DNA of 64,000 nt from Pseudomonas orientalis (GCF_002934065.1 NZ_CP018049.1:1610501-1674500); one strand, 5' to 3'. Counted from the first letter of the stretch, positions 1-9,040 are shown. Made by a program: numbers and translations. The notes: generated by a model from the letters alone, not told the origin.

Positions 1-2322
1 TCAAATGATTGTTCAAGAATCTCAGATGAAGCCTCGTTATCAGAATGTCATGATGCAATAAAAGACAACGCGATAATGGGTCAATACTCCCAATTGATTA
101 TGTCTGATACTACAGCCAGTATGGCTAATATTGTTTTGCGTGGCATTTTCAATGACGACAAAGACAGATTTATTTTCGATGCTAATGCAAAGAAAAATCA
201 GGTGGTAACAGCCATAATGGATTATATGCAAGTCTTCCATGGTATTGCATTTGCCATTATGGGTGTTCTGGTTCTTCCAATCTATTTAGCAAAAATGGCG
301 AAAAAAGGAAATTTGCCGGGTAACAATTGGGGATTCTTCTTAACGAATTTCAATATTGTTATGGTTGGTGTGGGTATGGGTGGAGTGTTCGCCATGCTTG
401 GAGCATCTATGTTAATTGGGCTGTACATGACGACCGCAGGCATGATTAAGATTCAGCCTTTGTATTACACATCAACAAAGCTTGATGAATCTCATGCTTA
501 TACCCAAACCCTTAACGCACTGATGAAATCAACACCTACTATTATTGGGCAGATGATAAACGCTTCAAGGCTCGATCAACAACAAAGGATCGGTGCTTAC
601 GGTGGGTTCAGCGTTGAAAAAAGAAATGGTAAATTTTACGAGTATCAAAAGGAAACAGGTCAGGTAACAATCGACACAAGAACAATTGATCGTGTGTTTA
701 AAGGCTATGCTGAATGTATTTCTGCAAAGGTTGGTGGTGTTAGCTTCGTTGATGAACAATTTGTAAACCCTGAGTTTGATAAAACTGTTTCCTGTATGAA
801 ACAGGCAGGTATAGATTCTTATATTCCTTCTACGTTGGCATACGGCGGAAATAACCCAACAATTCAAGCAGGATTAGTAAGAGCTTGGGAAGCCTCTAGA
901 CCAATTGCACTGCTTTTAATTGAATCTACTTGTTCCTCAGTTCTTAACAAAGATGATAATAGAGCGCGATTAAGCGACATGTCTCTGATTTACAACCAAT
1001 GCTCTGCAATGCAGGCTGACGGTTCCGTATTGAAGGAAAATGGAGAAGTACAGCTATATAATAGTGGCAAATCCGTTGAGGAAATAAATTCTTTATTTGC
1101 CACGGCTGTTGCTGATTTGAACTCGTCTTTTTCTGCTTATATTAAAGAGCTTCAAGCCATAGAAAGAGATAAGCAAGTCTATGACAACACATACCCAAGC
1201 GACATGATTTCTCTGGCAATATCTACATTAAGAACTGAATATGTTGCTGAGAATGATGTAACGATGACTGCGCAGGAGGAAGTTAATAAAATATTGATTC
1301 AGTCTGAAACCCAATCAAGTGTTTCAGCAGAAGTGGCGCGAATGATTAGTGGCTCATCAAACAATTCTGATGAATACAACACGAACGTTACACGTCAACA
1401 GTTAATCAACTTCGATAAGGTTTATGATCAAACTGTCGGTGTTCTGTCTTCTAAAGATAGGGATTATTCGCAATTTGGGTTGATGGCTTCTGACATTGTA
1501 ATGGCTGGATATTTCGAAAACTCGGGTCAGAATTTCACAGATTGTTTTCAAGAAGGCATTTCGTGTATTACTCCAATGTTGAATCAACCAGCGATTCAAT
1601 ATCAGAACGGGCAGAAAATGCTCGGATACGTTACTAGTTTTTATTTGAGTGTTGAAGTAACTAAATCCTTTTTTGAACAAACTTCAACAAGTGCTTTCAG
1701 AAAGAATGATTATTTAAAATCTGCGAAACTTGATGCGAATGTGCGCCAGTTGGCGCAGGTCGCAAGCTTAACCAAAAATATCATATGGTTTTATACTATC
1801 GTAATGATCTTTCAAAGTTCCTTGCTATACATGGCTTTTGTGTATCACCTTTTTTATTGGTTGTATAATTTTTGGATTCAATACATCCAGCTATTTAAAG
1901 AAATGGCTAATAACCTGATGCCAGCAGAGGACGAAACAGAAAAGACAAATATCTTAGTTAGTGTGTTTAAAAAATGTGCTTGGCTTGCTATGTCTCCAAT
2001 GTTCGCTGCTTCTTTGTTTTACGTGAATCAAGCCATATATGCGCTTTTACTAACGCTAGTGAATAACAGTGTGTATTACGTTGTTCAGTCTGGAAGGTTT
2101 GGTGATTATGGCGTTTTCACTGGTGTAATAGCTTTGTTAGCTTACATATTTATTACGATAGTTGTTGTTACGGGATTATTGAGTGTAATAATTATCAAAA
2201 CCAATAAAATATTTGAAGTTCTTGAAAATTGGTTCCAAGTTAAACATTCTTCTGATAGTGCAATGAGCGCAGTTAGAGCTTCTTCTAAAGCGGAAAATGC
2301 AATTGAAGCAAGAATAAAATAA
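1..2322 (+). CDS. Polytopic membrane protein, DotA/TraY-like (5' end outside window)
   Basis: The reading frame is open from base 1, so the first in-frame ATG at 76 is not necessarily the start and the gene is cut by the window edge. At least 774 residues are visible. Hydrophobic segments sit near the N-terminal part (two or three), then comes a long hydrophilic loop of about 430 residues with several cysteines, then at least four more membrane segments and a short charged tail. This layout resembles DotA/TraY proteins of I-type conjugation systems, which sit in the inner membrane, but no decisive motif was recognised. The next gene also encodes a membrane protein. Family assignment is inference; membrane nature is clear. 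Confidence 0.5.
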   Translation, partial: SNDCSRISDEASLSECHDAIKDNAIMGQYSQLIMSDTTASMANIVLRGIFNDDKDRFIFDANAKKNQVVTAIMDYMQVFHGIAFAIMGVLVLPIYLAKMAKKGNLPGNNWGFFLTNFNIVMVGVGMGGVFAMLGASMLIGLYMTTAGMIKIQPLYYTSTKLDESHAYTQTLNALMKSTPTIIGQMINASRLDQQQRIGAYGGFSVEKRNGKFYEYQKETGQVTIDTRTIDRVFKGYAECISAKVGGVSFVDEQFVNPEFDKTVSCMKQAGIDSYIPSTLAYGGNNPTIQAGLVRAWEASRPIALLLIESTCSSVLNKDDNRARLSDMSLIYNQCSAMQADGSVLKENGEVQLYNSGKSVEEINSLFATAVADLNSSFSAYIKELQAIERDKQVYDNTYPSDMISLAISTLRTEYVAENDVTMTAQEEVNKILIQSETQSSVSAEVARMISGSSNNSDEYNTNVTRQQLINFDKVYDQTVGVLSSKDRDYSQFGLMASDIVMAGYFENSGQNFTDCFQEGISCITPMLNQPAIQYQNGQKMLGYVTSFYLSVEVTKSFFEQTSTSAFRKNDYLKSAKLDANVRQLAQVASLTKNIIWFYTIVMIFQSSLLYMAFVYHLFYWLYNFWIQYIQLFKEMANNLMPAEDETEKTNILVSVFKKCAWLAMSPMFAASLFYVNQAIYALLLTLVNNSVYYVVQSGRFGDYGVFTGVIALLAYIFITIVVVTGLLSVIIIKTNKIFEVLENWFQVKHSSDSAMSAVRASSKAENAIEARIK

Positions 2323-2363
2323 AAGAATAACGACGAAAGGACCTTTAATTAAGTCCTTAGATC

Positions 2364-2391
2364 TTGTTTGCAATATGCTATGTGCTATAAT
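2364..2391 (+). promoter_or_regulatory. Promoter of the 2431 gene
   Basis: TTGTTT (2364-2369), a 16-bp spacer and TATAAT (2386-2391), with TG before the -10 (TGCTATAAT). The gene it serves has a normal ribosome site (TTGGAG, about 2418-2423). Confidence 0.6.
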
Positions 2392-2430
2392 GACAAAAGA
2401 AAGAGAATCTAATCTCTTGGAGAAAAAGCC

Positions 2431-2949
2431 ATGTTATACACAAATACAAACCGCTGGACTGCAGTACAAAACTTTTTGGACATTAAGTTGCTCAAAGCTT
2501 TTTTTGGTTCAATGGTTGCGTATCCGTTTGTGTTTGCTGCTAACTCCAAGTTTGTTGGTTCAGTAACATCAGCAATGAGCATTGTTGTTTGTATGTCGTT
2601 CTTGATGGTTGGATATGCGTTTATCTCTTGGTTGTTCAACAGAGTAGATGCCTACTTAATCGACCAGAACGGCGCTAGAACAAACCATATTGATGGTCTT
2701 ATGTCCTTTGTCCGTACAGGTGCGTTCGTGTTCTTCTTGTTCGTGTTGTACAGAATCTTGCTGACTGGATACCTCAAAGTAAACGTAGATACCATTCTGC
2801 CTGAACTGTATTTATTGGGTCATTTGCCCCGCACAACGTTCAACTACGCACACAACACAGCAGTAATTACTAACGTAGCTATTATCTTCCCAATCGTTAC
2901 GGCAGTAGTTTACAGCGCCTTGGCAATATTGCGCCGTAGCACACGTTAA
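2431..2949 (+). CDS. Small integral membrane protein, unknown function
   Basis: 172 residues with about four hydrophobic segments (roughly 25-65, 85-110 and 140-165) and a short basic C-terminus. It has its own promoter and a ribosome site 8 bases before the ATG. It follows the large DotA/TraY-like gene, so it may be another membrane component of the transfer apparatus, but this is guilt by association only. No family recognised. Confidence 0.6.
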   Translation: MLYTNTNRWTAVQNFLDIKLLKAFFGSMVAYPFVFAANSKFVGSVTSAMSIVVCMSFLMVGYAFISWLFNRVDAYLIDQNGARTNHIDGLMSFVRTGAFVFFLFVLYRILLTGYLKVNVDTILPELYLLGHLPRTTFNYAHNTAVITNVAIIFPIVTAVVYSALAILRRSTR

Positions 2950-3180
2950 GCCAAACCTACACTAATCAGCCTCCTTAACCGGGGGCTTTTTTATGCCTGT
3001 GAAAATCGTCCAGCCAACACGAATTCACCCCCCTGCAAATCACACACAGGAACATCTTTTGTACTATCCAACCCGATACACTCACTTGTACAAGAAGACG
3101 CCTATACTATTGTACAGCGCCTTACAGAGTCAGTCGGTCCAGTACATCCCAACACCATTCAACCTCATGCTTTAAGGCTG
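2950..3180. other. Non-coding interval with four GTAC motifs
   Basis: After an imperfect terminator-like stem (about 2969-2992) the interval carries GTAC at 3061, 3088, 3112 and 3142, two of them as TGTACA. An open frame of 60 codons (2993-3175) exists but has no ribosome site and an odd composition, so I treat the interval as non-coding. Confidence 0.35.
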
Positions 3181-3477
3181 TTAAAGCGTTTTAGAAGATG
3201 GTTTATTTCTGCGAATAATCGAATCAATCCTACCTGAGTCCTCAGATTTGGCACTGGCAGTTCTGTTCGGTGTTCCGAAATGTTCAACCAATAATTCGTA
3301 TTTTATTGACTGATCAAAGATTCCGATGAACAATCTCTTTGCTAGTGTGACTGTTAAGTCAAGACTTTCTTCCTTTGCAATTCTTTTGATTTGTTCTATT
3401 TTTTGGTTTTTTAATTTTGTTCTTTGTGTATTGTAATTATCTAGCCCTTTAGAAAAGGTATCGTTGTTGTTTTTCAT
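3181..3477 (-). CDS. Small basic protein, unknown function
   Basis: 98 residues, rich in Lys, Asn and Arg, with a helical middle and a basic tail; no membrane segment. The start is supported by an extended -10 box (TGGTATAAT on the minus strand at 3501-3509), followed by an A-rich leader containing AAACAAAATCACAAACAC directly before the ATG and no Shine-Dalgarno. This is the leader type used by many genes of the island. Could be a DNA-binding accessory protein, but no motif proves it. Confidence 0.55.
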   Translation of the reverse strand: MKNNNDTFSKGLDNYNTQRTKLKNQKIEQIKRIAKEESLDLTVTLAKRLFIGIFDQSIKYELLVEHFGTPNRTASAKSEDSGRIDSIIRRNKPSSKTL

Positions 3478-3662
3478 GTGTTTGTGATTTTGTTTCTATA
3501 ATTATACCATTTTCATAGCGGGCATATATTCCCACTAAATGATCATATTTAAATTTATTGTTTTAATCTTGCAATTATTTATATAAATGATATGTTGATT
3601 GGGTGGATAGATTAAAAGAGGATCTATTTACTTTTGCATTGAAATGATTGTTTGTTAGAAAA

Positions 3663-3690
3663 GATACCTGCCATTCGGCGGGTATTTTTT
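3663..3690. terminator. Hairpin terminator after the XRE gene
   Basis: A stem of ATACCTGCC with GGCGGGTAT around an ATTC loop, with T-rich tracts on both sides, so it can work in either direction. It lies downstream of the minus-strand XRE gene. Confidence 0.6.
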
Positions 3691-3739
3691 GTTTCATGAT
3701 AAAAAGCTAGCATTGAATCGGTTTAAACGAATATATTAT

Positions 3740-4054
3740 TCAGTCTTTCTTGTCGGGAAGGCTGACCAATTCAACCAATCTATCTAATTCTTCTGATGAT
3801 GAATTGCAAATGATGTTAAAAAGATAAGATCTTTTTTCATCATCATTTTCCATGTCAACGAAAAAATCCCGCACTGATACGTTCAGCGACTGAGCAATTT
3901 TGTACAGGGCTTCAACGCTGGGTGGGTAGTTACCAGTCTCAAAACGGCTAATCGTATTGGGATCAAAGCCTGCAAGGCTCCCAAGGCGTGATTGGCTCAT
4001 GCCTTGTGCGGTTCTGAGACGCTTGATTGCCTGCCCTAACGCTACGGTTTTCAT
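3740..4054 (-). CDS. XRE-family helix-turn-helix regulator
   Basis: 104 residues from the chosen ATG at 4054; an alternative ATG at 4093 adds 13 residues. Residues 8-60 form a Cro/C1-type helix-turn-helix (MSQSRLGSLAG, then PNTISRFETG, then VEALYKIAQSLNVS). The C-terminal half is acidic and may form a dimer. I prefer 4054 because the fold begins shortly after it, although neither start has a convincing ribosome site. The gene faces a lipoprotein gene across a 14-bp palindrome (4134-4147) that holds a -10 box on both strands, so self-regulation and control of the neighbour are likely. Confidence 0.8.
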   Translation of the reverse strand: MKTVALGQAIKRLRTAQGMSQSRLGSLAGFDPNTISRFETGNYPPSVEALYKIAQSLNVSVRDFFVDMENDDEKRSYLFNIICNSSSEELDRLVELVSLPDKKD

Positions 4055-4133
4055 TCTGCAAATTTCTGATGAGAAACAAGCAGTTAAATCCATTTCCGTT
4101 TAGCTTGTAACAACGTGTTCCGTTGAATCCTTG

Positions 4134-4147
4134 CGTATAATTATACG
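4134..4147. promoter_or_regulatory. Palindromic operator over divergent -10 boxes
   Basis: CGTATAATTATACG is a perfect palindrome and contains TATAAT on both strands, between the XRE gene (leftward) and the lipoprotein gene (rightward). A partial copy (CGTATGATTGG) follows at 4153. It is a good candidate operator for the XRE protein. Confidence 0.55.
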
Positions 4148-4218
4148 GGGATCGTATGATTGGAGCATGACCGCCGATCTGGCTGGCTCATCCTCCAATT
4201 TTTCGCGAGTAACGGACT

Positions 4219-4560
4219 ATGAAACGTGTAATTTCGATGGTGTGTGTAGCTGGCCTGGCTGTGGCAATGGTTGGTTGTGCAGATCTGCAAAAACAAGCCT
4301 CTGGCTACCTCCCTGCAGGTGCTGGTAGCGCTCAGAATCAACCACAAGCCGTAGCGGTCGAAGGTGGGCAACCAGTGCAGTACATTCCCGGCACTGGTAC
4401 AGGTAAAGCCACTACAAGAGCTAATAGCTCCTACCAAGCAAATGCCACAACAGAAGAACCATCCTTCATGGGTGATCTCATGAAAACCGCCACGGATAGC
4501 GTCAAATCCGAGGCTGGTAGCACGGTGCGTTCTACCGTGCGTGGTCTGTTCTCACGCTAG
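4219..4560 (+). CDS. Small exported lipoprotein
   Basis: 113 residues. The N-terminus is a lipoprotein signal: MKR, a hydrophobic core, then MVGC with Cys20 as the lipid-bearing residue. The mature part is low in complexity, rich in Gly, Ala, Gln and Thr, and ends in a short helical, basic tail (VRSTVRGLFSR). It has a less AT-rich composition than its neighbours, hinting at a different origin. It stands opposite the XRE regulator and is followed by a strong terminator. The role is unknown; small lipoproteins are common in conjugation loci. Confidence 0.7.
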   Translation: MKRVISMVCVAGLAVAMVGCADLQKQASGYLPAGAGSAQNQPQAVAVEGGQPVQYIPGTGTGKATTRANSSYQANATTEEPSFMGDLMKTATDSVKSEAGSTVRSTVRGLFSR

Positions 4561-4589
4561 TGAGCTAACGCTTCCTTGTACGTCATATC

Positions 4590-4612
4590 AGCCCCTTGAA
4601 TGGGGCTTTTTT
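4590..4612 (+). terminator. Terminator after the lipoprotein gene
   Basis: AGCCCC, loop TTGAA, TGGGGCT, followed by a run of T. Confidence 0.8.
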
Positions 4613-4626
4613 GTGGATGATTGAAC

Positions 4627-5175
4627 ATGAAAAAAATCTTGGCTTTTGGATTACTGGCGTTGGTTTCAGGTTTAGTAAACGCAAAGTGCGCGGATAGATA
4701 CTATTATTACGAATCAAAATCTTTGCCGATTAACATTAAGAATTGGCAAATCTTGGAAGATAAAGCTTTAGAATCATCAAAGGAAATTAATGATTTTAAA
4801 ATGATGAACGCTCAATGTTCAGAAGCATTGCCGGGTGAATCCCATAATTTTACGGCATATTTCAATTACATCGTTGATGATGCTGATTGGAAAAGAATTA
4901 AGAAACCGTTGTACAAAAATCTTTCAATAAGGTTGCCAAATGGCGCTACTGGTGTAGCAACACCAACAATTATCACAATTGATGAACATGAACAGCAACA
5001 GCGTAAGGCTTTCAAGCAATATTCTTCTGAATCCGTCGCACAGGGTAAGAAGTCTGCTTTGTACATCTATATAGTGAGAAAGAATATTGACCAGATGTAC
5101 ACGCCGAAATTGAATGTTAGTTTTTCAAAAGCGTTAATTCGAGACGGTTATTATTTTACTGAGTACAAACAATGA
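4627..5175 (+). CDS. Exported protein of unknown function
   Basis: 182 residues from ATG 4627; an in-frame TTG two codons earlier is less likely. A Sec signal peptide is clear (MKKILAFGLLALVSGLVNA, cleavage about residue 19-20). The mature domain of about 160 residues has two cysteines (near residues 22 and 60 of the precursor) that could pair, and many aromatic residues. No family recognised. The stop codon overlaps the start of a 40-codon membrane microprotein (ATGA), so the two are probably translated together. Confidence 0.65.
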   Translation: MKKILAFGLLALVSGLVNAKCADRYYYYESKSLPINIKNWQILEDKALESSKEINDFKMMNAQCSEALPGESHNFTAYFNYIVDDADWKRIKKPLYKNLSIRLPNGATGVATPTIITIDEHEQQQRKAFKQYSSESVAQGKKSALYIYIVRKNIDQMYTPKLNVSFSKALIRDGYYFTEYKQ

Positions 5176-5294
5176 AGCGATGCTTAGCGGTAAAATTGAT
5201 AGATTTTTTCTTCGTTTTCTTAGTCTGCATTGTTTTATTGTTAATAGCTTCAACCTATGTTTATTTGCCTATAGTTTTATTGAAGCCCCTTTGA
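5172..5294 (+). CDS. 40-residue membrane microprotein, coupled to the upstream gene
   Basis: The ATG overlaps the TGA of the exported protein gene (ATGA at 5172-5175). The frame encodes MKRCLAVKLIDFF, then one long hydrophobic helix to about residue 37, and ends in the first arm of the terminator. A basic N-terminus with one membrane helix fits a small inner-membrane peptide. No separate ribosome site was seen, so it would depend on coupling. It could be chance. Confidence 0.4.
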   Translation: MKRCLAVKLIDFFFVFLVCIVLLLIASTYVYLPIVLLKPL

Positions 5295-5305
5295 GGGGCT
5301 TTTTT
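5283..5305 (+). terminator. Terminator
   Basis: AAGCCCC, loop TTTG, AGGGGCT and a T-tract; it closes the unit 4627-5294. Confidence 0.8.
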
Positions 5306-5351
5306 AATTGCAAATATTCTGTTTGCTAATATCAATTCTAGGTTGCCCGTA

Positions 5352-5386
5352 TGATATAATAATTACAACAACAAACAATTCTTAAA
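5352..5386 (+). promoter_or_regulatory. Extended -10 promoter and ACAAACAA leader
   Basis: TGATATAAT (5352-5360) is followed by a leader with AACAACAAACAA and no Shine-Dalgarno before ATG 5387. The leader includes AACAACAA, which fits the AANAANAA site of Hfq/Crc in Pseudomonas. Confidence 0.6.
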
Positions 5387-7306
5387 ATGAAGAAACTTAT
5401 TTCAGTAGCGCTATTAGGCGCTTTATATAATACCGCGCAAGCTGCACCATCAGCACCCGTAGCAATTTCCCAAACTAAATATTTTGAATCTTGTGCTTCT
5501 GGTCAAACAGTTGGTGGGATTCAAGATGCGCGAACTTCAAGAATAGCTGTTATCCCCATCTACATCAGTTATGATCCAGTAGATAGCAATACTTATTATT
5601 CAATGAAACAAAATTCAGGAGGTACTTTTGATGTGTTTTACACAGTTAAAAGTGCAACTGGGTTGATTCCGTATCCCACGGCAACTAAAGAGTTAGCTTT
5701 GAAATATGGGCAGTTTCAATCTGACTCAGTAGAAGAGTGTAAACCCGTAGAAATAGTTATACCTGAAACCTTACCGCCTCAGTTCGCATGGATCGAAGAT
5801 GGGTATGAAGCATGTCCTAACGGTTACACAGTAGGCGGGAAAGAAAACGGACTTACAGAAAGGCACGGTACAGTTGAAGTTTGGAATACATATGACTATT
5901 ACGTTGGTGAAATTGATTATTTTAAATCTGCAGCCTCGGGCGAATTTAGCCAATTCAGCTATTCAGATTTGATCGGTTATGAAGCCCCTAAATGGAACGT
6001 TGGCAAATCAATAATAGATAAATTCGGCGTTTGGGATAAAGACAGTAATCAAGAATGTATAAAGACAAGGACTTTTGCAATAAAACAAGAATCAAAATCA
6101 GAAAATTGTCCAATGAATCAAATCGGTTTAATCAGCTATTTACGAGATTATAAACTTTGGTCAGATGGAGTAATAGAACCATTAGGAGACTGGAAAGTAA
6201 CGTCAAATACTTGTGAGACAATCATCGTAACGCCTCCTGTGATAACCCCGCCTGTTGTCCCAGTGGAACCACCTGTTGTAGTTGTTCCTCCTGTTGTTAC
6301 ACCTGATGAACCTCCTATTGTCCTTCCGCCTGTTATACCCGAAGAACCAGCATTTACGTTAATAGAAGAATATCAAACGTCGTATGGAATTTGCCAAGAA
6401 GCACAGACTGGCGTAAAGACTTACAAAGAATTATGGACATATGAATTATATAAAGATGGTACAAAAAAGAATCTGAAATATGTAAGCAAAGATTTAGCTT
6501 CAGATACATGCAAAGAAATAAAGGATGAAATAATTCAAAGGAAAGACGGTCAGATAAATGAGAGCTGCCCGATTGGACAGTCAGGCACGATAGTGATTTC
6601 AGGACAGTATATTACTTACTCATTAAGCGGGACAATATTTGAGGAATCCAATAGACAAAATAACTGCGTACCAATAAAAGAAAATTTAGAGCCTGAATTT
6701 AAAAATGAAAATTGCCCAAATGGTAACAACGGGTATATAACATTAGTAAGATATAAAACGACTAGATCAGACGGCAAAGAGTCATACCCTAATAACGGTG
6801 CGTATGATGTTTTCGAAAACCACTGTGAGTCGCTTTCAGATGAAGACATTGCTAACAGTGTGGCTCAAACTAAAGCGAAAGGAATTCTAGCGAATCAAAG
6901 CATTAAATCATCTGATGCTTCACAAATTAAAACGATGATAGCGTATATAAAAGCAGCAACTGGAGATGTAAACACTTACAAGTTAAATGTCATTATTGAT
7001 AACCTAAATTACGATTCTAAATTATTGACAGAATTAGCAAACATATGGATTTTAAAAACTGGAGGTATTGTTCACGTTGCCGGATTGCCACAAGGCCCCA
7101 ACGCATTCATTGGCATTGGAAATATTAGCACCGAAAACGCACAGCAAACAATGCTTAAATCCGTTAAGTTTAATCAAGACAAAGGATCAATTGATATTGA
7201 ATACTCTCAAAAGCCTAAAGGCTTAATAAGCCCAAGAAGTCTTACTGCGTCAGTTACCCTTTTTGATTATAATACATCTGCAAGTTTGGCTAACCGAATT
7301 CGTTAA
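5387..7306 (+). CDS. Exported modular cysteine-rich protein A
   Basis: 639 residues. A Sec signal (residues 1-19, ending TAQA) is followed by about six modules of roughly 40-60 residues. Each has a first Cys in a C-P-x-G or similar setting, an aromatic/charged middle such as LWSDG, and usually a closing Cys. A Pro/Val-rich linker (about residues 280-325) separates groups of modules. The last 150 residues form a Cys-free domain that matches the C-terminus of the next gene. The form suggests a surface or periplasmic adhesin, perhaps for mating contact; this is inference. The promoter is of the island leader type. Confidence 0.65.
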   Translation: MKKLISVALLGALYNTAQAAPSAPVAISQTKYFESCASGQTVGGIQDARTSRIAVIPIYISYDPVDSNTYYSMKQNSGGTFDVFYTVKSATGLIPYPTATKELALKYGQFQSDSVEECKPVEIVIPETLPPQFAWIEDGYEACPNGYTVGGKENGLTERHGTVEVWNTYDYYVGEIDYFKSAASGEFSQFSYSDLIGYEAPKWNVGKSIIDKFGVWDKDSNQECIKTRTFAIKQESKSENCPMNQIGLISYLRDYKLWSDGVIEPLGDWKVTSNTCETIIVTPPVITPPVVPVEPPVVVVPPVVTPDEPPIVLPPVIPEEPAFTLIEEYQTSYGICQEAQTGVKTYKELWTYELYKDGTKKNLKYVSKDLASDTCKEIKDEIIQRKDGQINESCPIGQSGTIVISGQYITYSLSGTIFEESNRQNNCVPIKENLEPEFKNENCPNGNNGYITLVRYKTTRSDGKESYPNNGAYDVFENHCESLSDEDIANSVAQTKAKGILANQSIKSSDASQIKTMIAYIKAATGDVNTYKLNVIIDNLNYDSKLLTELANIWILKTGGIVHVAGLPQGPNAFIGIGNISTENAQQTMLKSVKFNQDKGSIDIEYSQKPKGLISPRSLTASVTLFDYNTSASLANRIR

Positions 7307-7312
7307 ATTATT

Positions 7313-7336
7313 CAGGCTCGCGCATGAGCCTGTTTT
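7313..7336 (+). terminator. Terminator
   Basis: CAGGCTC and GAGCCTG arms around CGCGCAT-type loop, then TTTTT. Confidence 0.75.
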
Positions 7337-7339
7337 TAA

Positions 7340-7373
7340 TGGTATACTTTCAGTAACAACAAACATGCAATAA
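7340..7373 (+). promoter_or_regulatory. Extended -10 promoter and ACAAACA leader
   Basis: TGGTATACT (7340-7348), then GTAACAACAAACATG and a short A-rich stretch to ATG 7374; no Shine-Dalgarno. Confidence 0.6.
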
Positions 7374-8972
7374 ATGAAAAACACTTCTTTAAACAAATAT
7401 ATCAAACCTGCAGCGTTCTTAGGTGCCATTGGACTTTCATCATTATCATTTAATGTACACGCTGCCTTGTGTAGCGAATTCTCGATTCCGGCTAATAGCT
7501 GGTCGGTAATGGGAGACCCAAAAAGCAACATTGTTCTAATCACCTATAATGAATTGTTCTTTGGTCCTGACCCCTTTACGACTCCCAGCAATACTTTCAA
7601 TTATCAGGGCATTACTTACACCAGAGGGGCATTGATCACAACTTGCAGAACTGGACCATCAGTTTTTGACTATGACGTATCCTATTACTATGTGAGCGGA
7701 CCTTCTGTTACGCCGCCTGCACCACCTACCCAACCTACGCCACCGCCAGCCCCGCCAGCACCAACGCCACCGCCTCCACCAGTGGTTCAATCAACGGGAT
7801 CTGAGTCTCGTGGTTATTCATGCCCAGCCGGTCAAACAGGCACCATCACGCAAGCAAGAACCTATGAAGTGTGGAGTGATGGAAGCGTTAGAAACTACAG
7901 TGCATGGAACATTTCAGGTAATTCATGCACTGCTAATCCTATCACCGTAAATCCTTCAAAACGTGCTGAACTTTGCCAAGCGGGCTATACGGGTAAAATT
8001 ACCTATAAATGGGTAGTTTATTATACGAACGATAACTACAGCGCTACTGACGCTGATGGTCGAATTATCACTTACACGCTTTCTACGCCACACCAGCAAG
8101 AAATCTTAGAATCAAACTCCTGTACGTTGATACCTACGCAACAAGTATCTACAAAGCCCGGAAATGAAACCATGAGTTGCGACGCGTATTACAACAGCGT
8201 TAAAGGTACTTATATCGGAACAGTTTATAAATATGGAAACTACGTTTCGGGATATGACTCAAATACAAAACAGACAAACACGGTTTTTAACGTTACGTCT
8301 GTTGATGTTACTCAGTGCAAGGCTGATTCGGACAAAACAATTAAAAATGATAGCTACAGCGCTGCTTGTCCAGCGGGTCAAAATGGATCAATAGTCTTGA
8401 ACAGAACATATGCCATAGACAAATCAGGGAATGTTACATATCCATTTGGCACAAGCTATACTCAGGTTAGCAATACATGCTCTTCTGTAGCTATAGCTGA
8501 AACGACCGCGAATGTTGTTCCCCAAGCAAAAACAAGTCTTATATCTAATCTTTCGCTTAAAACATCTATGCTTGCTGATTCGATAAAATCAAAACAGATT
8601 GTAGATATGCTTAAATCTCAAAATATTAAGGCAGGTGAAATGCATAAATTTAATCTGGTTATTGATGATTTGACAGCTGGTAAATATAGCGTTTTTAATA
8701 CTTCACAAGTCATAACATCTTTCAAAAGTGCTGTTGGACAAAATGCAGATATAAATCTTGTGTTGCCGTCTAGTTTAGACAAGTTTGTTGGGAATGGTGG
8801 TTTGACAGATGTTAAGAATAAAACCCTAACAAGTGTTACCCTCAATGAATCTAATAAATTAGTAGTCAAATACATTGAGGTATTACCATCACAATCTATG
8901 ACAATGCCTGTAGAGCGTGAAATTATTGTTCCTATATTTGATTCGTCTTTATCAAGCTTTAACTTTAAGTAA
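7374..8972 (+). CDS. Exported modular cysteine-rich protein B (paralogue of A)
   Basis: 532 residues. The signal peptide ends near residue 31 (NVHA). After a unique domain of about 90 residues comes a Pro-rich linker (about 111-138), then four Cys-bounded modules; the first contains CPAGQTGTITQARTYEVWSDG-like sequence. The C-terminal 130 residues share the pattern HKFNLVIDDL, then V-LP, then FVGNG, then LTSVTLNESN with protein A. The tandem pair with the same architecture suggests duplication of a surface protein that has since diverged in the exposed modules. Function unknown. Confidence 0.65.
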   Translation: MKNTSLNKYIKPAAFLGAIGLSSLSFNVHAALCSEFSIPANSWSVMGDPKSNIVLITYNELFFGPDPFTTPSNTFNYQGITYTRGALITTCRTGPSVFDYDVSYYYVSGPSVTPPAPPTQPTPPPAPPAPTPPPPPVVQSTGSESRGYSCPAGQTGTITQARTYEVWSDGSVRNYSAWNISGNSCTANPITVNPSKRAELCQAGYTGKITYKWVVYYTNDNYSATDADGRIITYTLSTPHQQEILESNSCTLIPTQQVSTKPGNETMSCDAYYNSVKGTYIGTVYKYGNYVSGYDSNTKQTNTVFNVTSVDVTQCKADSDKTIKNDSYSAACPAGQNGSIVLNRTYAIDKSGNVTYPFGTSYTQVSNTCSSVAIAETTANVVPQAKTSLISNLSLKTSMLADSIKSKQIVDMLKSQNIKAGEMHKFNLVIDDLTAGKYSVFNTSQVITSFKSAVGQNADINLVLPSSLDKFVGNGGLTDVKNKTLTSVTLNESNKLVVKYIEVLPSQSMTMPVEREIIVPIFDSSLSSFNFK

Positions 8973-9040
8973 AAAATGTTATTAAGGTGTTATGAATGTT
9001 GGCTGAAGGGTGGTTAAAGAATTATAGTGAATTGAAAATA

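Noticed and set aside
2993..3175. 60-codon frame after the second membrane protein
   Set aside because: It starts inside the terminator tail and has no ribosome site; composition does not look coding.
4063..4093. Longer start for the XRE regulator
   Set aside because: It adds 13 residues before the helix-turn-helix, and its possible ribosome site is too close to the ATG; it is not fully excluded.
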